From Zoogloea sp. (lineage in GTDB: Bacteria; Pseudomonadota; Gammaproteobacteria; Burkholderiales; Rhodocyclaceae), in NCBI RefSeq assembly GCF_028693495.1, contig NZ_JAQUVG010000002.1:34236-98235 (forward strand): DNA of 64,000 bases, read 5' to 3'. Shown here in pieces: positions 9,942 to 20,193 of the stretch. Made by a program: the position numbers and the translations under genes. Numbering within the stretch: position 1 is the first letter of the stretch; each line of letters begins with the position of its first letter. The notes under the pieces were generated by a model, which saw only the letters and a list, made by a program, of their open reading frames with translations, was not told where the DNA came from and did not search any database.

Positions 9942-10708
9942 CGTTCGTAGACACCCTTCGTGTAGACATTCCATTCGCACTGACGCCGACGCTCCAGCCC
10001 CAGCATGACCTTGCCCTGGGATTTGTTCCAGGATTTCCAGGCAGCCTCCAGATTGCGGTAGCTGGACGACGCGGCCGGGTCATTGACGAGCCGGGCCACC
10101 GATGACCGGGCAAAGGCTGAGACCCCGATGTTGAAGGCCAGGATCACCAGGGCATCGAAACGGTTCGCTGCCAATGGCACCTTGATGGTCTCCCGCACCG
10201 CCTGCTCGAAGGGCACCAGGTCCGCATCAAACAGTGCATCGGCCTGCGCTGCAGTGATGCCGTCACGGTAGCGGGACCACTCGCTACGGGCAATCAGATG
10301 ACCATAACCGATCGTTGCGCCGGGCACCCAGGCCGTGATGCGTGTCATGCCGCTCTTCTGGTCATCATAGGGCCGCAAGGCCAGGGTCTCGACCGAGCGC
10401 AGCAAGGCCCGCCCCTGGTGCGTCATCGCCGCAGCGGAGATCACCTCCGGCGACACAGCCACCGCCTCGTCCAGCGCCCTGAAGGTGCGCCCGCCGGGAT
10501 CGATACGACCGTCCGGACGCAGCATGCCCAGCACCCGCTGCTGGAATTCCTCAATCGCCTCGAAGGTCTCGTCGCCCTGCGCACCATCTTCATCAATCGG
10601 AGGGGCCCCCACCTGGCGGTGACGGTTGAGCAGCTTCTGCACCAGCAGCACATCCTTCTTGAAGGGCCTGGCCACCCCACGTCCCACCGCAGCACTCAGA
10701 CTCGCCAT
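9935..10708 (-). CDS. GH24 lysozyme (muramidase) with N-terminal peptidoglycan-binding domain
   Basis: The 257-residue protein has a PG_binding_1-like N-terminal domain (about 15-75: VQKLLNRHRQVG and later TFEAIEEFQQRVL). A T4-type lysozyme domain follows (about 95-250) with catalytic Glu in RSVETLALRPY, the Asp pair after it, and Thr in GATIGYGHL. It would cut the MurNAc-GlcNAc bond. There is no signal peptide, as in phage endolysins and in some type VI secretion effectors. A good Shine-Dalgarno (GAGGGG) lies 6-7 bases before the ATG at 10708. No other phage genes surround it. It is coupled to the exported LprI-like gene downstream. Confidence 0.88.
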   Translation of the reverse strand: MASLSAAVGRGVARPFKKDVLLVQKLLNRHRQVGAPPIDEDGAQGDETFEAIEEFQQRVLGMLRPDGRIDPGGRTFRALDEAVAVSPEVISAAAMTHQGRALLRSVETLALRPYDDQKSGMTRITAWVPGATIGYGHLIARSEWSRYRDGITAAQADALFDADLVPFEQAVRETIKVPLAANRFDALVILAFNIGVSAFARSSVARLVNDPAASSSYRNLEAAWKSWNKSQGKVMLGLERRRQCEWNVYTKGVYERW

Positions 10709-10782
10709 GATTGTCCCCTCACGCATACCGGGTATGTGGACTATAGAGCAGCCCGTTTACACCCGCCAGGCAACGGAGCATC

Positions 10783-10827
10783 AAAAAGGCAAACGCCCGG
10801 CGTCCTGAGGACAGCCGGGCGTTTGCC
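10783..10827 (-). terminator. Rho-independent terminator of ahpC
   Basis: A 14-base perfect inverted repeat (GGCAAACGCCCGGC / GCCGGGCGTTTGCC) is extended inward by GTCC/GGAC with one bulged base. Read on the minus strand it is followed by TTTTT. It lies 39 bases beyond the ahpC stop and upstream of the lysozyme gene, so it separates the two transcripts. Confidence 0.9.
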
Positions 10828-10865
10828 TTGAACGGCCCCATCAGGGGGCCGTGAGCGTAAACCGC

Positions 10866-11429
10866 TTAGATCTTGCCGACCAGATCCAGGGAGGGCTTCA
10901 GGGTCTCGGCGCCTTCCTGCCACTTGGCGGGGCAGACCTCGCCCGGGTGGGAGGCCACGTACTGGGCAGCCTTGACCTTGCGCAGCAGCTCGGAAGCATC
11001 ACGGCCGATGCCCAGGTCATGAATCTCGGCAACCTTGATCTGGCCTTCCGGATTCACCACGAAGGTGCCACGCAGGGCCAGCCCCTCTTCTTCGATCATC
11101 ACATCGAAGTTGCGGGTGATGGCACCCGTCGGATCGCCGATCATCGGGTAGCTGATCTTCTTGATGGTGTCGGAGGCGTCGTGCCAGGCCTTGTGGGTGA
11201 AGTGGGTGTCGGTGGACACGGAGTACACCTCAACGCCCAGCTTCTTGAATTCGGGGTACAGATCCGCCATGTCGCCCAGCTCGGTCGGGCAGACGAAGGT
11301 GAAGTCGGCGGGGTAGAAGAAGAAAATGGACCACTTGCCCTTCAGGTCTTCGCTGGTGACCGGAACGAACTTGCCATTGTGGTAGGCGGTAGCACTGAAC
11401 GGCTTGATTTCGGTATTGATCAGGGACAT
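10866..11429 (-). CDS. ahpC: Alkyl hydroperoxide reductase C (2-Cys peroxiredoxin)
   Basis: AhpC reduces H2O2 and organic peroxides in the cytoplasm. The 187-residue length is that of enteric AhpC. The peroxidatic Cys sits in [12 protein letters not shown] and the resolving Cys in [10 protein letters not shown] near the C-terminus. The ATG at 11429 gives the conserved start [11 protein letters not shown], with the Shine-Dalgarno-like GGAAACGCT just ahead. No ahpF reductase gene is next to it, so the electron donor must be encoded elsewhere. The AT-rich stretch before it (11500-11540) probably holds its promoter; I could not make a convincing OxyR site there. Confidence 0.96.
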   Translation of the reverse strand: MSLINTEIKPFSATAYHNGKFVPVTSEDLKGKWSIFFFYPADFTFVCPTELGDMADLYPEFKKLGVEVYSVSTDTHFTHKAWHDASDTIKKISYPMIGDPTGAITRNFDVMIEEEGLALRGTFVVNPEGQIKVAEIHDLGIGRDASELLRKVKAAQYVASHPGEVCPAKWQEGAETLKPSLDLVGKI

Positions 11430-11619
11430 AGCGTTTCCTTCACTGGTTGAGAAGACTTGGAAGCCAGATGATAGGCTGGCTCGCCTCATCGTTCAAATTG
11501 ATTGATGAAATTATCCATATTGCCAAAAACTATCAACCATCGATCCCCTGGAGCCTCCGGGTGCGCCATCCGGACAGCAACGCCTGGTGCGGGTACAGCA
11601 GTGCCCGCTCCTGCACGCC

Positions 11620-12795
11620 TCAGCGCCGGGCCATTTCCGCTGCGGCGCGATAATGCCGGTTGGCATCGTCCCCACGCCCAAGCCGGTCAGCCAGGTTGGC
11701 CAGCTCGAGATGGGCCTCAAGACCCGGCGCCACAGCGAGGGCCGCATCGAAATAGCTTTCAGCCTTACCCCACAGCTGGGACTGCACACACAGACGGCCC
11801 AGGGTCAGCAGCAGCAGGGGATCCCGTGGCTGGCGCTTGAGCCACTCTTCTGCCCTGGCCAGCCGGCTGCGCAGCTCGCCGCCTTCGTAGCGTCCGTAAA
11901 GCCCCGCCAGCTCCGAATCCCAGGACTGGGCCAGCTGGACCTCGATGACTTTCCGGGCGCCATCCCCATCACCGGCGTCAATCAGGGCCCGGGCCAGTTC
12001 CCTGACCACCACCGGATCCCGCTGCTCGTCCCGGGGCAATTCCTGCCAGTAGGCTGTCAGGGCCCCCGCGTCGCCAGCCCGCTGGCGGAGACCCTCCTGG
12101 TGGGCACGACGCTTGACCGGCTCAGCGACCTCCGGGGACAGGGACTTCACCTTGACCAGCTGCCGCACCAGGCGAACCGCCTCGGTCCAGTTTCCCTGCG
12201 CCTGGGCAGTCCGCAAGGCGAGGCGCAAGGCAGCAATGTGGCGCTGGCCTCCGGCCTGGAGATCGGCAATACGCTCCGCCGCCTCATCGAAGCGGCGCCC
12301 CTCCACCGCCAGTTCTGCCTCGGTCATCAGGCGGGCCACCCGGACGCTGTCGTCATGGCGGGCCGCCTTGGCCAGCCACTCCCGGTAGCGGGGCTCATCC
12401 CTCAGGGAGTGCGCCGCCCGAGCCGCCAGGAGTGCGGCCAGTCCAGGCGACTCACCGGCCTCGTAGGCAGCGCCGGCCTGACGCAAGGCCTGGCCAAAAC
12501 GGCCTTCGATGCGCAGCAAGGCCGCATCATAAAGGGCCTGGGACGCCCGCTCCCGCCCCTTCCGGACCCGGAAAGCCTGGACTGCCCGCGGCAGGGCCAG
12601 GGTGTTGGCCACCAGGCGGACCAGGGCATAGACCGCCACGAAGGCCGCCACCACCACCACCACCAGCAGATTCATGGAAATCTGGATCCGGTACGGGGGC
12701 AGGACCAGCAGGGCATAGCCCTCGTTGTAGCGTCCCGCCACCGCCAGCCCCGCAGCCAGCGCAAACAGTCCAATCAGCCACAGCACTCCACGCAT
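11620..12795 (-). CDS. hemY: HemY-type membrane TPR protein
   Basis: This 391-residue protein has two N-terminal membrane segments (about residues 3-22 and 40-62) and a long Ala/Arg-rich helical region with tetratricopeptide-like repeats, matching the HemY family of proteobacterial hem operons. It is unrelated in function to Bacillus HemY oxidase. Its exact biochemical role is unsettled, although it is tied genetically to haem synthesis. It begins 8 bases after hemX and closes the hemCDXY operon. Confidence 0.9.
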   Translation of the reverse strand: MRGVLWLIGLFALAAGLAVAGRYNEGYALLVLPPYRIQISMNLLVVVVVAAFVAVYALVRLVANTLALPRAVQAFRVRKGRERASQALYDAALLRIEGRFGQALRQAGAAYEAGESPGLAALLAARAAHSLRDEPRYREWLAKAARHDDSVRVARLMTEAELAVEGRRFDEAAERIADLQAGGQRHIAALRLALRTAQAQGNWTEAVRLVRQLVKVKSLSPEVAEPVKRRAHQEGLRQRAGDAGALTAYWQELPRDEQRDPVVVRELARALIDAGDGDGARKVIEVQLAQSWDSELAGLYGRYEGGELRSRLARAEEWLKRQPRDPLLLLTLGRLCVQSQLWGKAESYFDAALAVAPGLEAHLELANLADRLGRGDDANRHYRAAAEMARR

Positions 12796-12803
12796 GGCCA
12801 GCC

Positions 12804-13940
12804 TCAGTTCTTGCGGGCCGGACGGACGGCACCTTTGGTCGTGGACGTATCGGCGGCATTACCGGAGGAGACCGCCACTCCGGCCTGCTCGGCGCGCCGC
12901 TCGGGGATGGCCAGCAAGGCGCGCAGCGCTGCCTGGCTGGCCTGGAGGGTCGGCAGATCCATACCCACGGGCAGCTTCTGGAATTCGTTCAGATCATCCC
13001 TGGCTGCCTTGACCGCAGCCGCATTCAAATCAAAGTAACGCTCCAGCCACTGGGCGGAAATCCGCATGTCCTCCCGGAAGGTGTTGCCATCCCGGGACAG
13101 CAGGGCGAGGCGGGCATTGAGCAGACGCAGCTTGAGATTCTCCCGCAGGAAGACCGTATTGCTCGGGGCGAGCAGGGCAGGATCGGGGCGATCCATCCGC
13201 TCGATCCGCAGCAGCTGGCTGAATTCGCTCCAGAACTCCTGCCAGAGGCCCTTCAGCCAGGACGGCTCGAGATTTTCCAGCTGGCCCGGACTCGCCTTGG
13301 GACGGGCCTCGAAGGCCAGCGGCAGCCCATCGATGCGGCCGATGAGGGTTTCCAGTTTCAGGGCCAGGCCGGAACCATCCACCTGGGGCAAGGCCTCCAG
13401 GGTCTGGATTTCACTGGCGATCGCCTTGCGGAGAGGCAGCCACTGGGGCCGGTCCAGGCTTCCGAGACGGGCGTCGGCCACCTGCAGTGCGGCCAGGGCG
13501 TTCTGAACATTGGCCGCCAGCTGCAGTTGCTGGGTGGCAATGGTCAGGGCCTGCTCCACCTCGGCCAGGACCCGGTCGTCCCGGGTGCGGGAAAACTCCT
13601 GGTACATGGACTCCAGGGCGAGCTGCTGTCCCTGGGATTCGGCGATCCTCGCTTCGAGGGCGCCCACCTTGCCCTGGAGGTCCTGCAGGCTGTCCTGGGC
13701 CTGCCGGGCCAGGGCACGCCCCTCCGCAGCCACGCTGTCTCCGTCCGCCAGGCGACGGGCGAGTTCGGCCTGCAGGTCAGCCAGGCGGCTGCGGGTTTCG
13801 ATCCACTGCCAGGCCAGCAGGGCAACAGCGACGGCAGCGATGATGGCCGAGGGACGCTGCCAGGGCGAAGGCGAAGAAGACGGCGCGGTGGCCGGCTGGG
13901 CGGCCTCAATGGGCGGAAGGCTGGGAAGTTCGCTGCTCAT
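12804..13940 (-). CDS. hemX: HemX-family protein
   Basis: The 378-residue protein is often annotated as putative uroporphyrin-III C-methyltransferase, but it lacks methyltransferase motifs. It has a Pro/Ser-rich N-terminus, one membrane segment (about residues 30-48), a coiled-coil-like Ala/Gln/Glu-rich region (about 50-125) and a periplasmic helical domain ending with several Lys/Arg residues. It lies between hemD and hemY with gaps of 8-9 bases. Function is unproven; the operon position supports the family name. Confidence 0.9.
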   Translation of the reverse strand: MSSELPSLPPIEAAQPATAPSSSPSPWQRPSAIIAAVAVALLAWQWIETRSRLADLQAELARRLADGDSVAAEGRALARQAQDSLQDLQGKVGALEARIAESQGQQLALESMYQEFSRTRDDRVLAEVEQALTIATQQLQLAANVQNALAALQVADARLGSLDRPQWLPLRKAIASEIQTLEALPQVDGSGLALKLETLIGRIDGLPLAFEARPKASPGQLENLEPSWLKGLWQEFWSEFSQLLRIERMDRPDPALLAPSNTVFLRENLKLRLLNARLALLSRDGNTFREDMRISAQWLERYFDLNAAAVKAARDDLNEFQKLPVGMDLPTLQASQAALRALLAIPERRAEQAGVAVSSGNAADTSTTKGAVRPARKN

Positions 13941-13949
13941 GGCTGAAGT

Positions 13950-14750
13950 TTAACCCGTATTGGCGTCGTGGTCGCAGACCGAGAAATGCCCGACGAGTCC
14001 AGCGATGAGGCCTGTATCCCCCGGCTCCGTCAGGATGACCCGGGCAAAACCGCCTTCCCGGGCCACCGCGGCAATCCGGGCATGGGGCACGAACACGGGC
14101 ACATCCTTCAGGAGAGCGGCGTCTGGCAAGGCCAGGAGATGGCTCACGCCCTCGCTGCTGGTCAGGGTCAGGGCATCGAGCGCGCCCTGGCGAACCCGGG
14201 CCAGCAGCGGCGCAGGATCCTCGGGGGGGCCTCCCCGGTGGTAGCAGGTCAGATATTCCACCCAGGCACCACGGGCCTTGAGGGTATCGCCCAGCAGATC
14301 CCGCCCCCCGTCTCCCCGCAGGATCAGCACCTTCCTGCCCGCCACTGCCTCGGAACGGAAGGCCGGCAGTGCCAGTGCCGACTCGCTGTCGAAGCCCCGG
14401 TCCGGCGCGAGGACCTGACGAAACCCTCGGGCCGCCAGGGCGGCTTCACTGCCCTTGCCCACCGTCGCGACGACCAGGTGGGCAGGCCAGGGCGCTTCCG
14501 GCAGGATCACGTCGAGGGCCAGATTCACCGCGTTGGGACTGACGAAGAAGGCCAGGGAAAATTCGTCCAGGCGACGGGCCATGGCCCTGAGGGGCTCTGG
14601 GTCGGCCACCGGCTCGATGTGCAGGAGGGGAAAGCGCAGGGGCTCCGCCCCCAGCCCGGCCAGGGTGGCACACAGGCCGTCAGCCTGGGCGACCGGACGG
14701 GTCACGGCGATGACGCGCCCGGCAAGGGGGCCGGCGGGGGCCTTCACCAT
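13950..14750 (-). CDS. hemD: Uroporphyrinogen-III synthase
   Basis: HemD closes hydroxymethylbilane with inversion of ring D to give uroporphyrinogen III. The 266-residue protein shows the loosely conserved family pattern: VIAVTRPVAQADGL at the N-terminus, ALAFFVSPNAVNLAL-type first domain (here FSLAFFVSPNAVN), and LTLTSSEGVSHLL in the second domain. The ATG at 14750 shares one base with the hemC stop (TAATG), so translation is coupled. The longer open frame upstream lies inside hemC and is not used. Confidence 0.93.
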   Translation of the reverse strand: MVKAPAGPLAGRVIAVTRPVAQADGLCATLAGLGAEPLRFPLLHIEPVADPEPLRAMARRLDEFSLAFFVSPNAVNLALDVILPEAPWPAHLVVATVGKGSEAALAARGFRQVLAPDRGFDSESALALPAFRSEAVAGRKVLILRGDGGRDLLGDTLKARGAWVEYLTCYHRGGPPEDPAPLLARVRQGALDALTLTSSEGVSHLLALPDAALLKDVPVFVPHARIAAVAREGGFARVILTEPGDTGLIAGLVGHFSVCDHDANTG

Positions 14751-15679
14751 TACAGGCTGGCGAGGATCTCGTCGGCGCCGTCGGCTCTCAGGTCGGCTGC
14801 CAGGGCAAGGCCCAGGGCTTCCGGCTGATCCAGGGGCCCCCGACGCTCCGCACGGGCCATACGCGATCCATCGGGCAGGGCCACGAAGCCCCGCAGCCAC
14901 AGCTCGCCGTCCTGCACCTCGGCATAGGCGCCGAGGGGAACCTCACAACTGCCCGCCAGGGCCCGGGAGGTGGCCCGCTCGGCACGCACGCAGGCAGCAG
15001 AATGAAGATCGGCGAGGGGTGCGATCCACTCGGCGACCTCGGGACGGGAGGCCAGCGCCTCGATCCCCAGGGCGCCCTGACCCGCGGCAGGCAGCGAGAT
15101 TTCGGAAGGCAGGGTGGAGCGGATGCGCCCGGCGAGGCCCAGACGGGTCAGACCGGCAGCGGCGAGGATGATTGCATCGTACTGACCTTCATCGAGCTTG
15201 CGCAGGCGGGTATCCAGGTTGCCCCGCAGGCTGGTCACCGCCAGCATCGGATACAGGGCATGGATCTGCGCCTCCCGACGCAGGCTGGAAGTGCCCACCA
15301 CAGCCCCCGGGGGCATGTCATCCAGGCTCTCGTACTTGTTGGAAACGAAGGCATCCAGCGGCACCTCCCGCTCCGAGATGGCCACCAGGGCGAAGTCCGG
15401 CGGCAGCTCCATGGGCACATCCTTCATGGAGTGCACGGCAATGTCAGCCGCCCGGTCGAGGAGCGCGGTTTCCAGCTCCTTGACGAACAAGCCCTTGCCC
15501 CCGATCTTGGCCAGGGGCCGGTCCAGGATCTGGTCACCCCGGGTGGTCATCCCCAGCAACTCGACGGAGCAGGACGGATAGAGGGCCTCGAGACGGGCCT
15601 TGACGTGCCCGGCCTGCCAGAGGGCAAGACGACTTTCACGGGTGGCGATGACGATGCGGTCGGGCTGGGGTGCGCTCAC
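14750..15679 (-). CDS. hemC: Hydroxymethylbilane synthase (porphobilinogen deaminase)
   Basis: HemC polymerises four porphobilinogens on a dipyrromethane cofactor. The 309-residue protein starts [15 protein letters not shown] after a few residues and has [21 protein letters not shown] (in two parts), VHSMKDVP and [10 protein letters not shown]. The cofactor Cys is in [12 protein letters not shown] chose GTG at 15679 because it gives the usual length; a longer ATG frame (to 15757) would add 26 atypical residues. The gene is divergent from ppc across about 210 bases. Confidence 0.95.
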   Translation of the reverse strand: MSAPQPDRIVIATRESRLALWQAGHVKARLEALYPSCSVELLGMTTRGDQILDRPLAKIGGKGLFVKELETALLDRAADIAVHSMKDVPMELPPDFALVAISEREVPLDAFVSNKYESLDDMPPGAVVGTSSLRREAQIHALYPMLAVTSLRGNLDTRLRKLDEGQYDAIILAAAGLTRLGLAGRIRSTLPSEISLPAAGQGALGIEALASRPEVAEWIAPLADLHSAACVRAERATSRALAGSCEVPLGAYAEVQDGELWLRGFVALPDGSRMARAERRGPLDQPEALGLALAADLRADGADEILASL

Positions 15680-15889
15680 GATATTCGGGCTCGGCTGGAT
15701 GTTCGATCGGTAATGAAAGAGGAATGCCCTATGGACAGGCGGAACCAGGGGCGGCACTCTGCAGGCCTCTGCAGTGCAGCATCAGGGTAGGCACCAATGG
15801 CAGTCCTTCGGCGGGCGATCATAGCATGGGGCCAGGAATGCACCCCTTGCACCAGATTAATGCAACCGATTGGACAGGAATCCACCGCG

Positions 15890-18652
15890 ATGAGTGAACA
15901 AAGAACGAACGATGACAAGGACCTTCCCCTCCGGGACGACATCCGGCTGCTGGGCCGCGTGCTTGGAGATACCGTGCGCGCCCAAGAGGGAGAGGCCGTC
16001 TTCGACCTGGTGGAATCCATCCGCCAGAGCTCGATCCGCTTCCGCCGCCACGAGGACCACGCAGCCCGCCGGGAGCTGGAGGCCACCCTCGACTCCCTGT
16101 CCCGGGACCAGACCATCGACGTGGTGCGGGCCTTCAGCTATTTCTCCCACCTCTCCAACATCGCCGAGGACCAGCACCACATCCGCCGCTCCCGGGCCCA
16201 CCAGATCGCCGGGTCGGCCCCCAGGGAGGGCAGCCTGGCCCACGCCCTGGAGCGCGCCTTCGCCGCCGGCCTGGGCAGCCCGGAACTGGTGTCCTTCTTC
16301 GACACCGCCAACATCGTGCCGGTACTCACTGCCCACCCCACCGAGGTCCAGCGCAAGAGCATCCTCAACTGCCAGATGGTGATTGCCCGCCTGCTGGACG
16401 AACGGGACCGCATGCAGCTGACCCCCGAAGAGCAGGACATCAATCAGGAGGCCCTGCGCCGGGCCGTGCTGACCCTGTGGCAGACCCGCATGCTGCGCAC
16501 CGAGAAGCTGTCGGTGATGGACGAGGTCAGCAACGGACTGTCCTACTTCGACTACACCTTCCTGCGCGAGCTGCCCCGCCTCTACGCCAGCGTGGAAGAC
16601 CGCCTGGCGGCCAATGACCGGACCTGGGGCGCACTGGAGCTGCCCAATTTCATGCGCGTGGGCAGCTGGATCGGCGGCGACCGGGACGGCAATCCCTTCG
16701 TCACTGCCGAGGTCCTGGAAAAGACCCTGGCCACCCAGGCGGAAAAGGTGCTCACCCATTACATGGACGAGGTACACACCCTGGGCTCCCAGCTGTCCAT
16801 CGCCCAGGGACTGGTCAGCGCCTCCGACGCCCTGCTGCGCCTGGCCGAAGCCTCGCCCGACGGATCCCCCCACCGCAGTGACGAGCCCTACCGGCGCGCC
16901 CTGACCGGCGTCTATGCCCGCCTCGCCGCCACCTACCAGCAGCTCCTGGGCCATCAGCCGCCGCGCCACGCGGTGGGCCCGGCAGCGCCCTACGCCGGCC
17001 CGGACGAGCTGGCCGACGAGCTGGATGTGGTGCATCGCTCCCTCACCGCCAACGGCCTGAGTGCCCTCTCCCGGGGCCGCCTGCGCCACCTGCGCCGGGC
17101 GGTGTCGGTGTTCGGCTTCCACCTGGCGCCGATCGACCTGCGCCAGAACTCCGACGTGCACGAGCGGGTGGTGGCCGAGCTGCTCCAGGCCGCCGACCCG
17201 GCCAAGGACTACCTGGCCCTCGACGAGGCCGGACGCACCGCGGTGCTCCTTGAAGAACTGGCCACCGCGCGCCCCCTGGCTTCCCCCTGGATCGAATACT
17301 CCGAGGAAACCCGCGGCGAGCTGGCCATCTTCCGGGCCGCCCGGGCCGCCCACCTGCGCTACGGCAAGGCCGCCGTGCCCAACTGCATCATCTCCAAGAC
17401 CGACGACGTTTCCGACATCCTGGAAGTCGCCGTGCTGGCCAAGGAATCCGGCCTGCTGCGGCACGCCGAAGGGGTGCTTGACGTCAATATCATCCCGCTC
17501 TTCGAGACCATCGGCGACCTGCAGAATGCGGCCGGGGTGATGGACCGGCTGTTTTCAATCCCGGCCTACATGGCGCTGCTGGAGTCCCGCCGCAAGGAGC
17601 AGGAGGTCATGCTCGGCTACTCCGACAGCAACAAGGACGGTGGCTTCCTCACCTCGGGCTGGGAGCTCTACAAGGCCGAAATCGGTCTGGTGGACACCTT
17701 CGCCCGCAACAAAGTGCGCCTGCGCCTGTTCCATGGCCGCGGCGGCTCCGTCGGCCGCGGCGGCGGTCCCAGCTACCAGGCCATCCTGGCCCAGCCGGGC
17801 GGCGCGGTGCAGGGGCAGATCCGCCTGACCGAGCAGGGCGAGGTGATCGCCTCCAAGTACGCCAACCCCGAGGTCGGCCGGCGCAACCTGGAGGTGCTGG
17901 CATCGGCCACCCTGGAGGCCACCCTGTTCGCCCCCCGCGATCCGGCGCCCCGCCCCGAGTACCTGGAGGCCATGGACGAGCTGTCGGACGCCGCCTTCAA
18001 GGCCTACCGCAACCTGGTCTATGAGACCGACGGCTTCGAGCGCTACTTCTGGGAATCCACCGTGATCTCGGAGATCGCCGCGCTGAACATCGGCAGCCGC
18101 CCCGCCTCGCGCAAGAAGTCCACCGCCATCGAAGATCTGCGTGCCATCCCCTGGGTCTTCAGCTGGGCCCAGTGCCGCCTGATGCTGCCGGGCTGGTACG
18201 GCCTCGGCACCGCGGTGAAAGCCTACGTCGCCCGGCACGGCGAGGCCGGCCTGGCCCGCCTGCAGGCAATGCACAGGGAGTGGTCCTTCTTCGCCACCCT
18301 GCTTTCCAACATGGACATGGTACTGGCCAAGAGCGACATCGCCATCGCCAGCCGCTACGCCGACCTGGTCCATGACAAGGCCTTGCGCAACCGGATCTTC
18401 CCGCGCATCGAACAGGAGCATGCCATCACCGTGGAAATGCTGCTGTCCATCACGGGCCAGCAGGAACTGCTGGATGCGAACCCGCTCCTCAAGCGTTCCA
18501 TCCACAACCGCTACCCCTATCTGGACCCTCTCAACCACGTGCAGGTGGAGCTCCTGCACCGCTACCGGGAAGGCCACCAGGACGAACGGATACGGCGCGG
18601 CATCCTGCTCTCCATCAACGGGATCGCCGCAGGTCTGCGCAACAGCGGCTGA
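15890..18652 (+). CDS. ppc: Phosphoenolpyruvate carboxylase
   Basis: Ppc fixes bicarbonate on PEP to give oxaloacetate for the TCA cycle. The 920-residue protein has the catalytic His in [13 protein letters not shown], the [10 protein letters not shown] block, the loop [15 protein letters not shown], and the C-terminal RNTG-like end (here GLRNSG). The ATG at 15890 starts [13 protein letters not shown]; upstream in-frame codons cover the promoter region shared with hemC. Divergent ppc/hemC is a common betaproteobacterial arrangement. Confidence 0.97.
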   Translation: MSEQRTNDDKDLPLRDDIRLLGRVLGDTVRAQEGEAVFDLVESIRQSSIRFRRHEDHAARRELEATLDSLSRDQTIDVVRAFSYFSHLSNIAEDQHHIRRSRAHQIAGSAPREGSLAHALERAFAAGLGSPELVSFFDTANIVPVLTAHPTEVQRKSILNCQMVIARLLDERDRMQLTPEEQDINQEALRRAVLTLWQTRMLRTEKLSVMDEVSNGLSYFDYTFLRELPRLYASVEDRLAANDRTWGALELPNFMRVGSWIGGDRDGNPFVTAEVLEKTLATQAEKVLTHYMDEVHTLGSQLSIAQGLVSASDALLRLAEASPDGSPHRSDEPYRRALTGVYARLAATYQQLLGHQPPRHAVGPAAPYAGPDELADELDVVHRSLTANGLSALSRGRLRHLRRAVSVFGFHLAPIDLRQNSDVHERVVAELLQAADPAKDYLALDEAGRTAVLLEELATARPLASPWIEYSEETRGELAIFRAARAAHLRYGKAAVPNCIISKTDDVSDILEVAVLAKESGLLRHAEGVLDVNIIPLFETIGDLQNAAGVMDRLFSIPAYMALLESRRKEQEVMLGYSDSNKDGGFLTSGWELYKAEIGLVDTFARNKVRLRLFHGRGGSVGRGGGPSYQAILAQPGGAVQGQIRLTEQGEVIASKYANPEVGRRNLEVLASATLEATLFAPRDPAPRPEYLEAMDELSDAAFKAYRNLVYETDGFERYFWESTVISEIAALNIGSRPASRKKSTAIEDLRAIPWVFSWAQCRLMLPGWYGLGTAVKAYVARHGEAGLARLQAMHREWSFFATLLSNMDMVLAKSDIAIASRYADLVHDKALRNRIFPRIEQEHAITVEMLLSITGQQELLDANPLLKRSIHNRYPYLDPLNHVQVELLHRYREGHQDERIRRGILLSINGIAAGLRNSG

Positions 18653-18694
18653 ACCAGGGTGAACGATGGGTCGGCGCCATCCGCCGCCGGCCCA

Positions 18695-20107
18695 TCACGC
18701 CGCGTCCGGCTCCTCCAACCCCAGCTCCTGGATCTTGCGGGTGATGGTGTTGCGGCCTATGCCCAGCAGCTGAGCGGCCTCAATGCGGCGCCCGCCGGTT
18801 GCCACCAGGGCCCGGCGGATCAGGATCCGTTCGAAGTCCTTGCTCAGCAAGTCGTAAACGGCGCCCGGATTCTGGACCAGACAACGGTCAGCTTCCGCCA
18901 TCAACGCATCGCACCAGTTGGCGGTCAGCTCGCGCGTCGGCTGATCCTTCAGCTCCGGGGGCAGATCGGCCACCTCGACGGTCTGGCCCGGCGCCATCAC
19001 CGTAAGCCAGTGGCAGAGATTCTCCAGTTGCCGCACGTTGCCCGGAAAATCCAGGCTCTGCAGGTACTTCAGGGTGGCCTCGGACAGGCGCTTGGCTTCG
19101 ACACCCAGTTCCTGGGCCGACAGGGCGATGAAGTGCCTGGCCAGGGGCGGGATGTCTTCCCGACGCTCCCGCAGAGGCGGCAGGCGCAAGCGGATCACAT
19201 TGAGGCGGTGGAACAGATCCTCCCGGAACAGGCCCTGGCGTACCCGCTCTTCCATGTTCTGGTGGGTGGCGGCAATCACCCGCACGTTGGCCTTGATGGG
19301 CTGATGCCCGCCCACCCGGTAGAAATTGCCGTCGGACAGCACGCGCAGCAGGCGGGTCTGCAGTTCGGCCGGCATGTCGCCGATCTCGTCGAGGAACAGG
19401 GTGCCCCCCTCCGCCTGCTCGAAACGCCCCCTGCGCATGGTCTGGGCACCGGTAAAGGCCCCCCGCTCATGGCCGAACAACTCGGACTCGAGGAGGTCCC
19501 GGGGGATCGCCGCCGTGTTGATGGCAATGAAGGGCGCATCCTTGCGTGGACTGTGACGGTGCAGGGCACGCGCCACCAGCTCCTTGCCGGTACCGGATTC
19601 GCCATTGATCAGCACGGTGGCGTGGGACTGGGACAGACGACCGATGGCGCGGAACACTTCCTGCATCGCCGGCGCCGAGCCGAGGATCTCCGGCACGGTA
19701 CTCAGCTCCTCCGACGCACCCGCCTGATGGGCACTCTCTTCGATCGCCCGGCGCACCAGTTCGACCGCCTGGTCCACATCGAAGGGCTTGGGCAGGTACT
19801 CGAAGGCTCCCCCCTGGAAAGCCGCAACTGCGCTGTCCAGGTCCGAGTAGGCAGTCATGATGATGACCGGCATGTGGGGAAAGCGGGCCTTGACCCTGGA
19901 CAGCAAGGTCAACCCCGACTCCCCCGGCATGCGGATGTCCGACAGCAGCACCCGGGGCGGCTGGGTGGTGTTGTCGAGGGCGTTCAGCACTTCGCTGACC
20001 GTACCAAAGCTCTTGTACGGAATCTCTTCCCGGGCCAGGGATTTCTCGAGGACCCAGCGGATCGAGCGGTCGTCATCAACTATCCAGACAGCATTCATTT
20101 CATTCAC
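18695..20107 (-). CDS. glnG: Nitrogen regulation response regulator NtrC (sigma-54 activator)
   Basis: NtrC is phosphorylated by NtrB under nitrogen limitation and activates sigma-54 promoters such as that of glnA. The 470-residue protein has a receiver domain (1-125; acidic pocket VDDD, phospho-Asp in LLSDIRMPG) and an AAA+ domain (Walker A GESGTGKE, sigma-54 loop GAFTGA, Walker B GGTLFLDEIGDMP). A Fis-type helix-turn-helix closes it (LLGIGRNTITRKIQELG). It lies 86 bases after ntrB in the same direction. Candidate binding sites are present upstream of glnA. Confidence 0.96.
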   Translation of the reverse strand: MNEMNAVWIVDDDRSIRWVLEKSLAREEIPYKSFGTVSEVLNALDNTTQPPRVLLSDIRMPGESGLTLLSRVKARFPHMPVIIMTAYSDLDSAVAAFQGGAFEYLPKPFDVDQAVELVRRAIEESAHQAGASEELSTVPEILGSAPAMQEVFRAIGRLSQSHATVLINGESGTGKELVARALHRHSPRKDAPFIAINTAAIPRDLLESELFGHERGAFTGAQTMRRGRFEQAEGGTLFLDEIGDMPAELQTRLLRVLSDGNFYRVGGHQPIKANVRVIAATHQNMEERVRQGLFREDLFHRLNVIRLRLPPLRERREDIPPLARHFIALSAQELGVEAKRLSEATLKYLQSLDFPGNVRQLENLCHWLTVMAPGQTVEVADLPPELKDQPTRELTANWCDALMAEADRCLVQNPGAVYDLLSKDFERILIRRALVATGGRRIEAAQLLGIGRNTITRKIQELGLEEPDAA

Positions 20108-20193
20108 ACGGATACAATTGGTTTTAGGCGGAGCAAGACACCCTCAGGAGGACGCCACGGCGGAGCCTTGCCTGGATTTCATTATTCTGCGGC

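Noticed and set aside
9935..10708. Lysozyme considered as evidence of a prophage
   Set aside because: No holin, spanin, capsid, tail or integrase gene is nearby; the neighbours are housekeeping genes.
10783..10827. Long inverted repeat considered as a mobile-element end
   Set aside because: The stem with a T run just after ahpC fits a terminator; there is no transposase or target duplication.
11430..11619. OxyR site upstream of ahpC
   Set aside because: The AT-rich patch has ATTGATTGATG-like repeats but no convincing match to the four-part OxyR motif.
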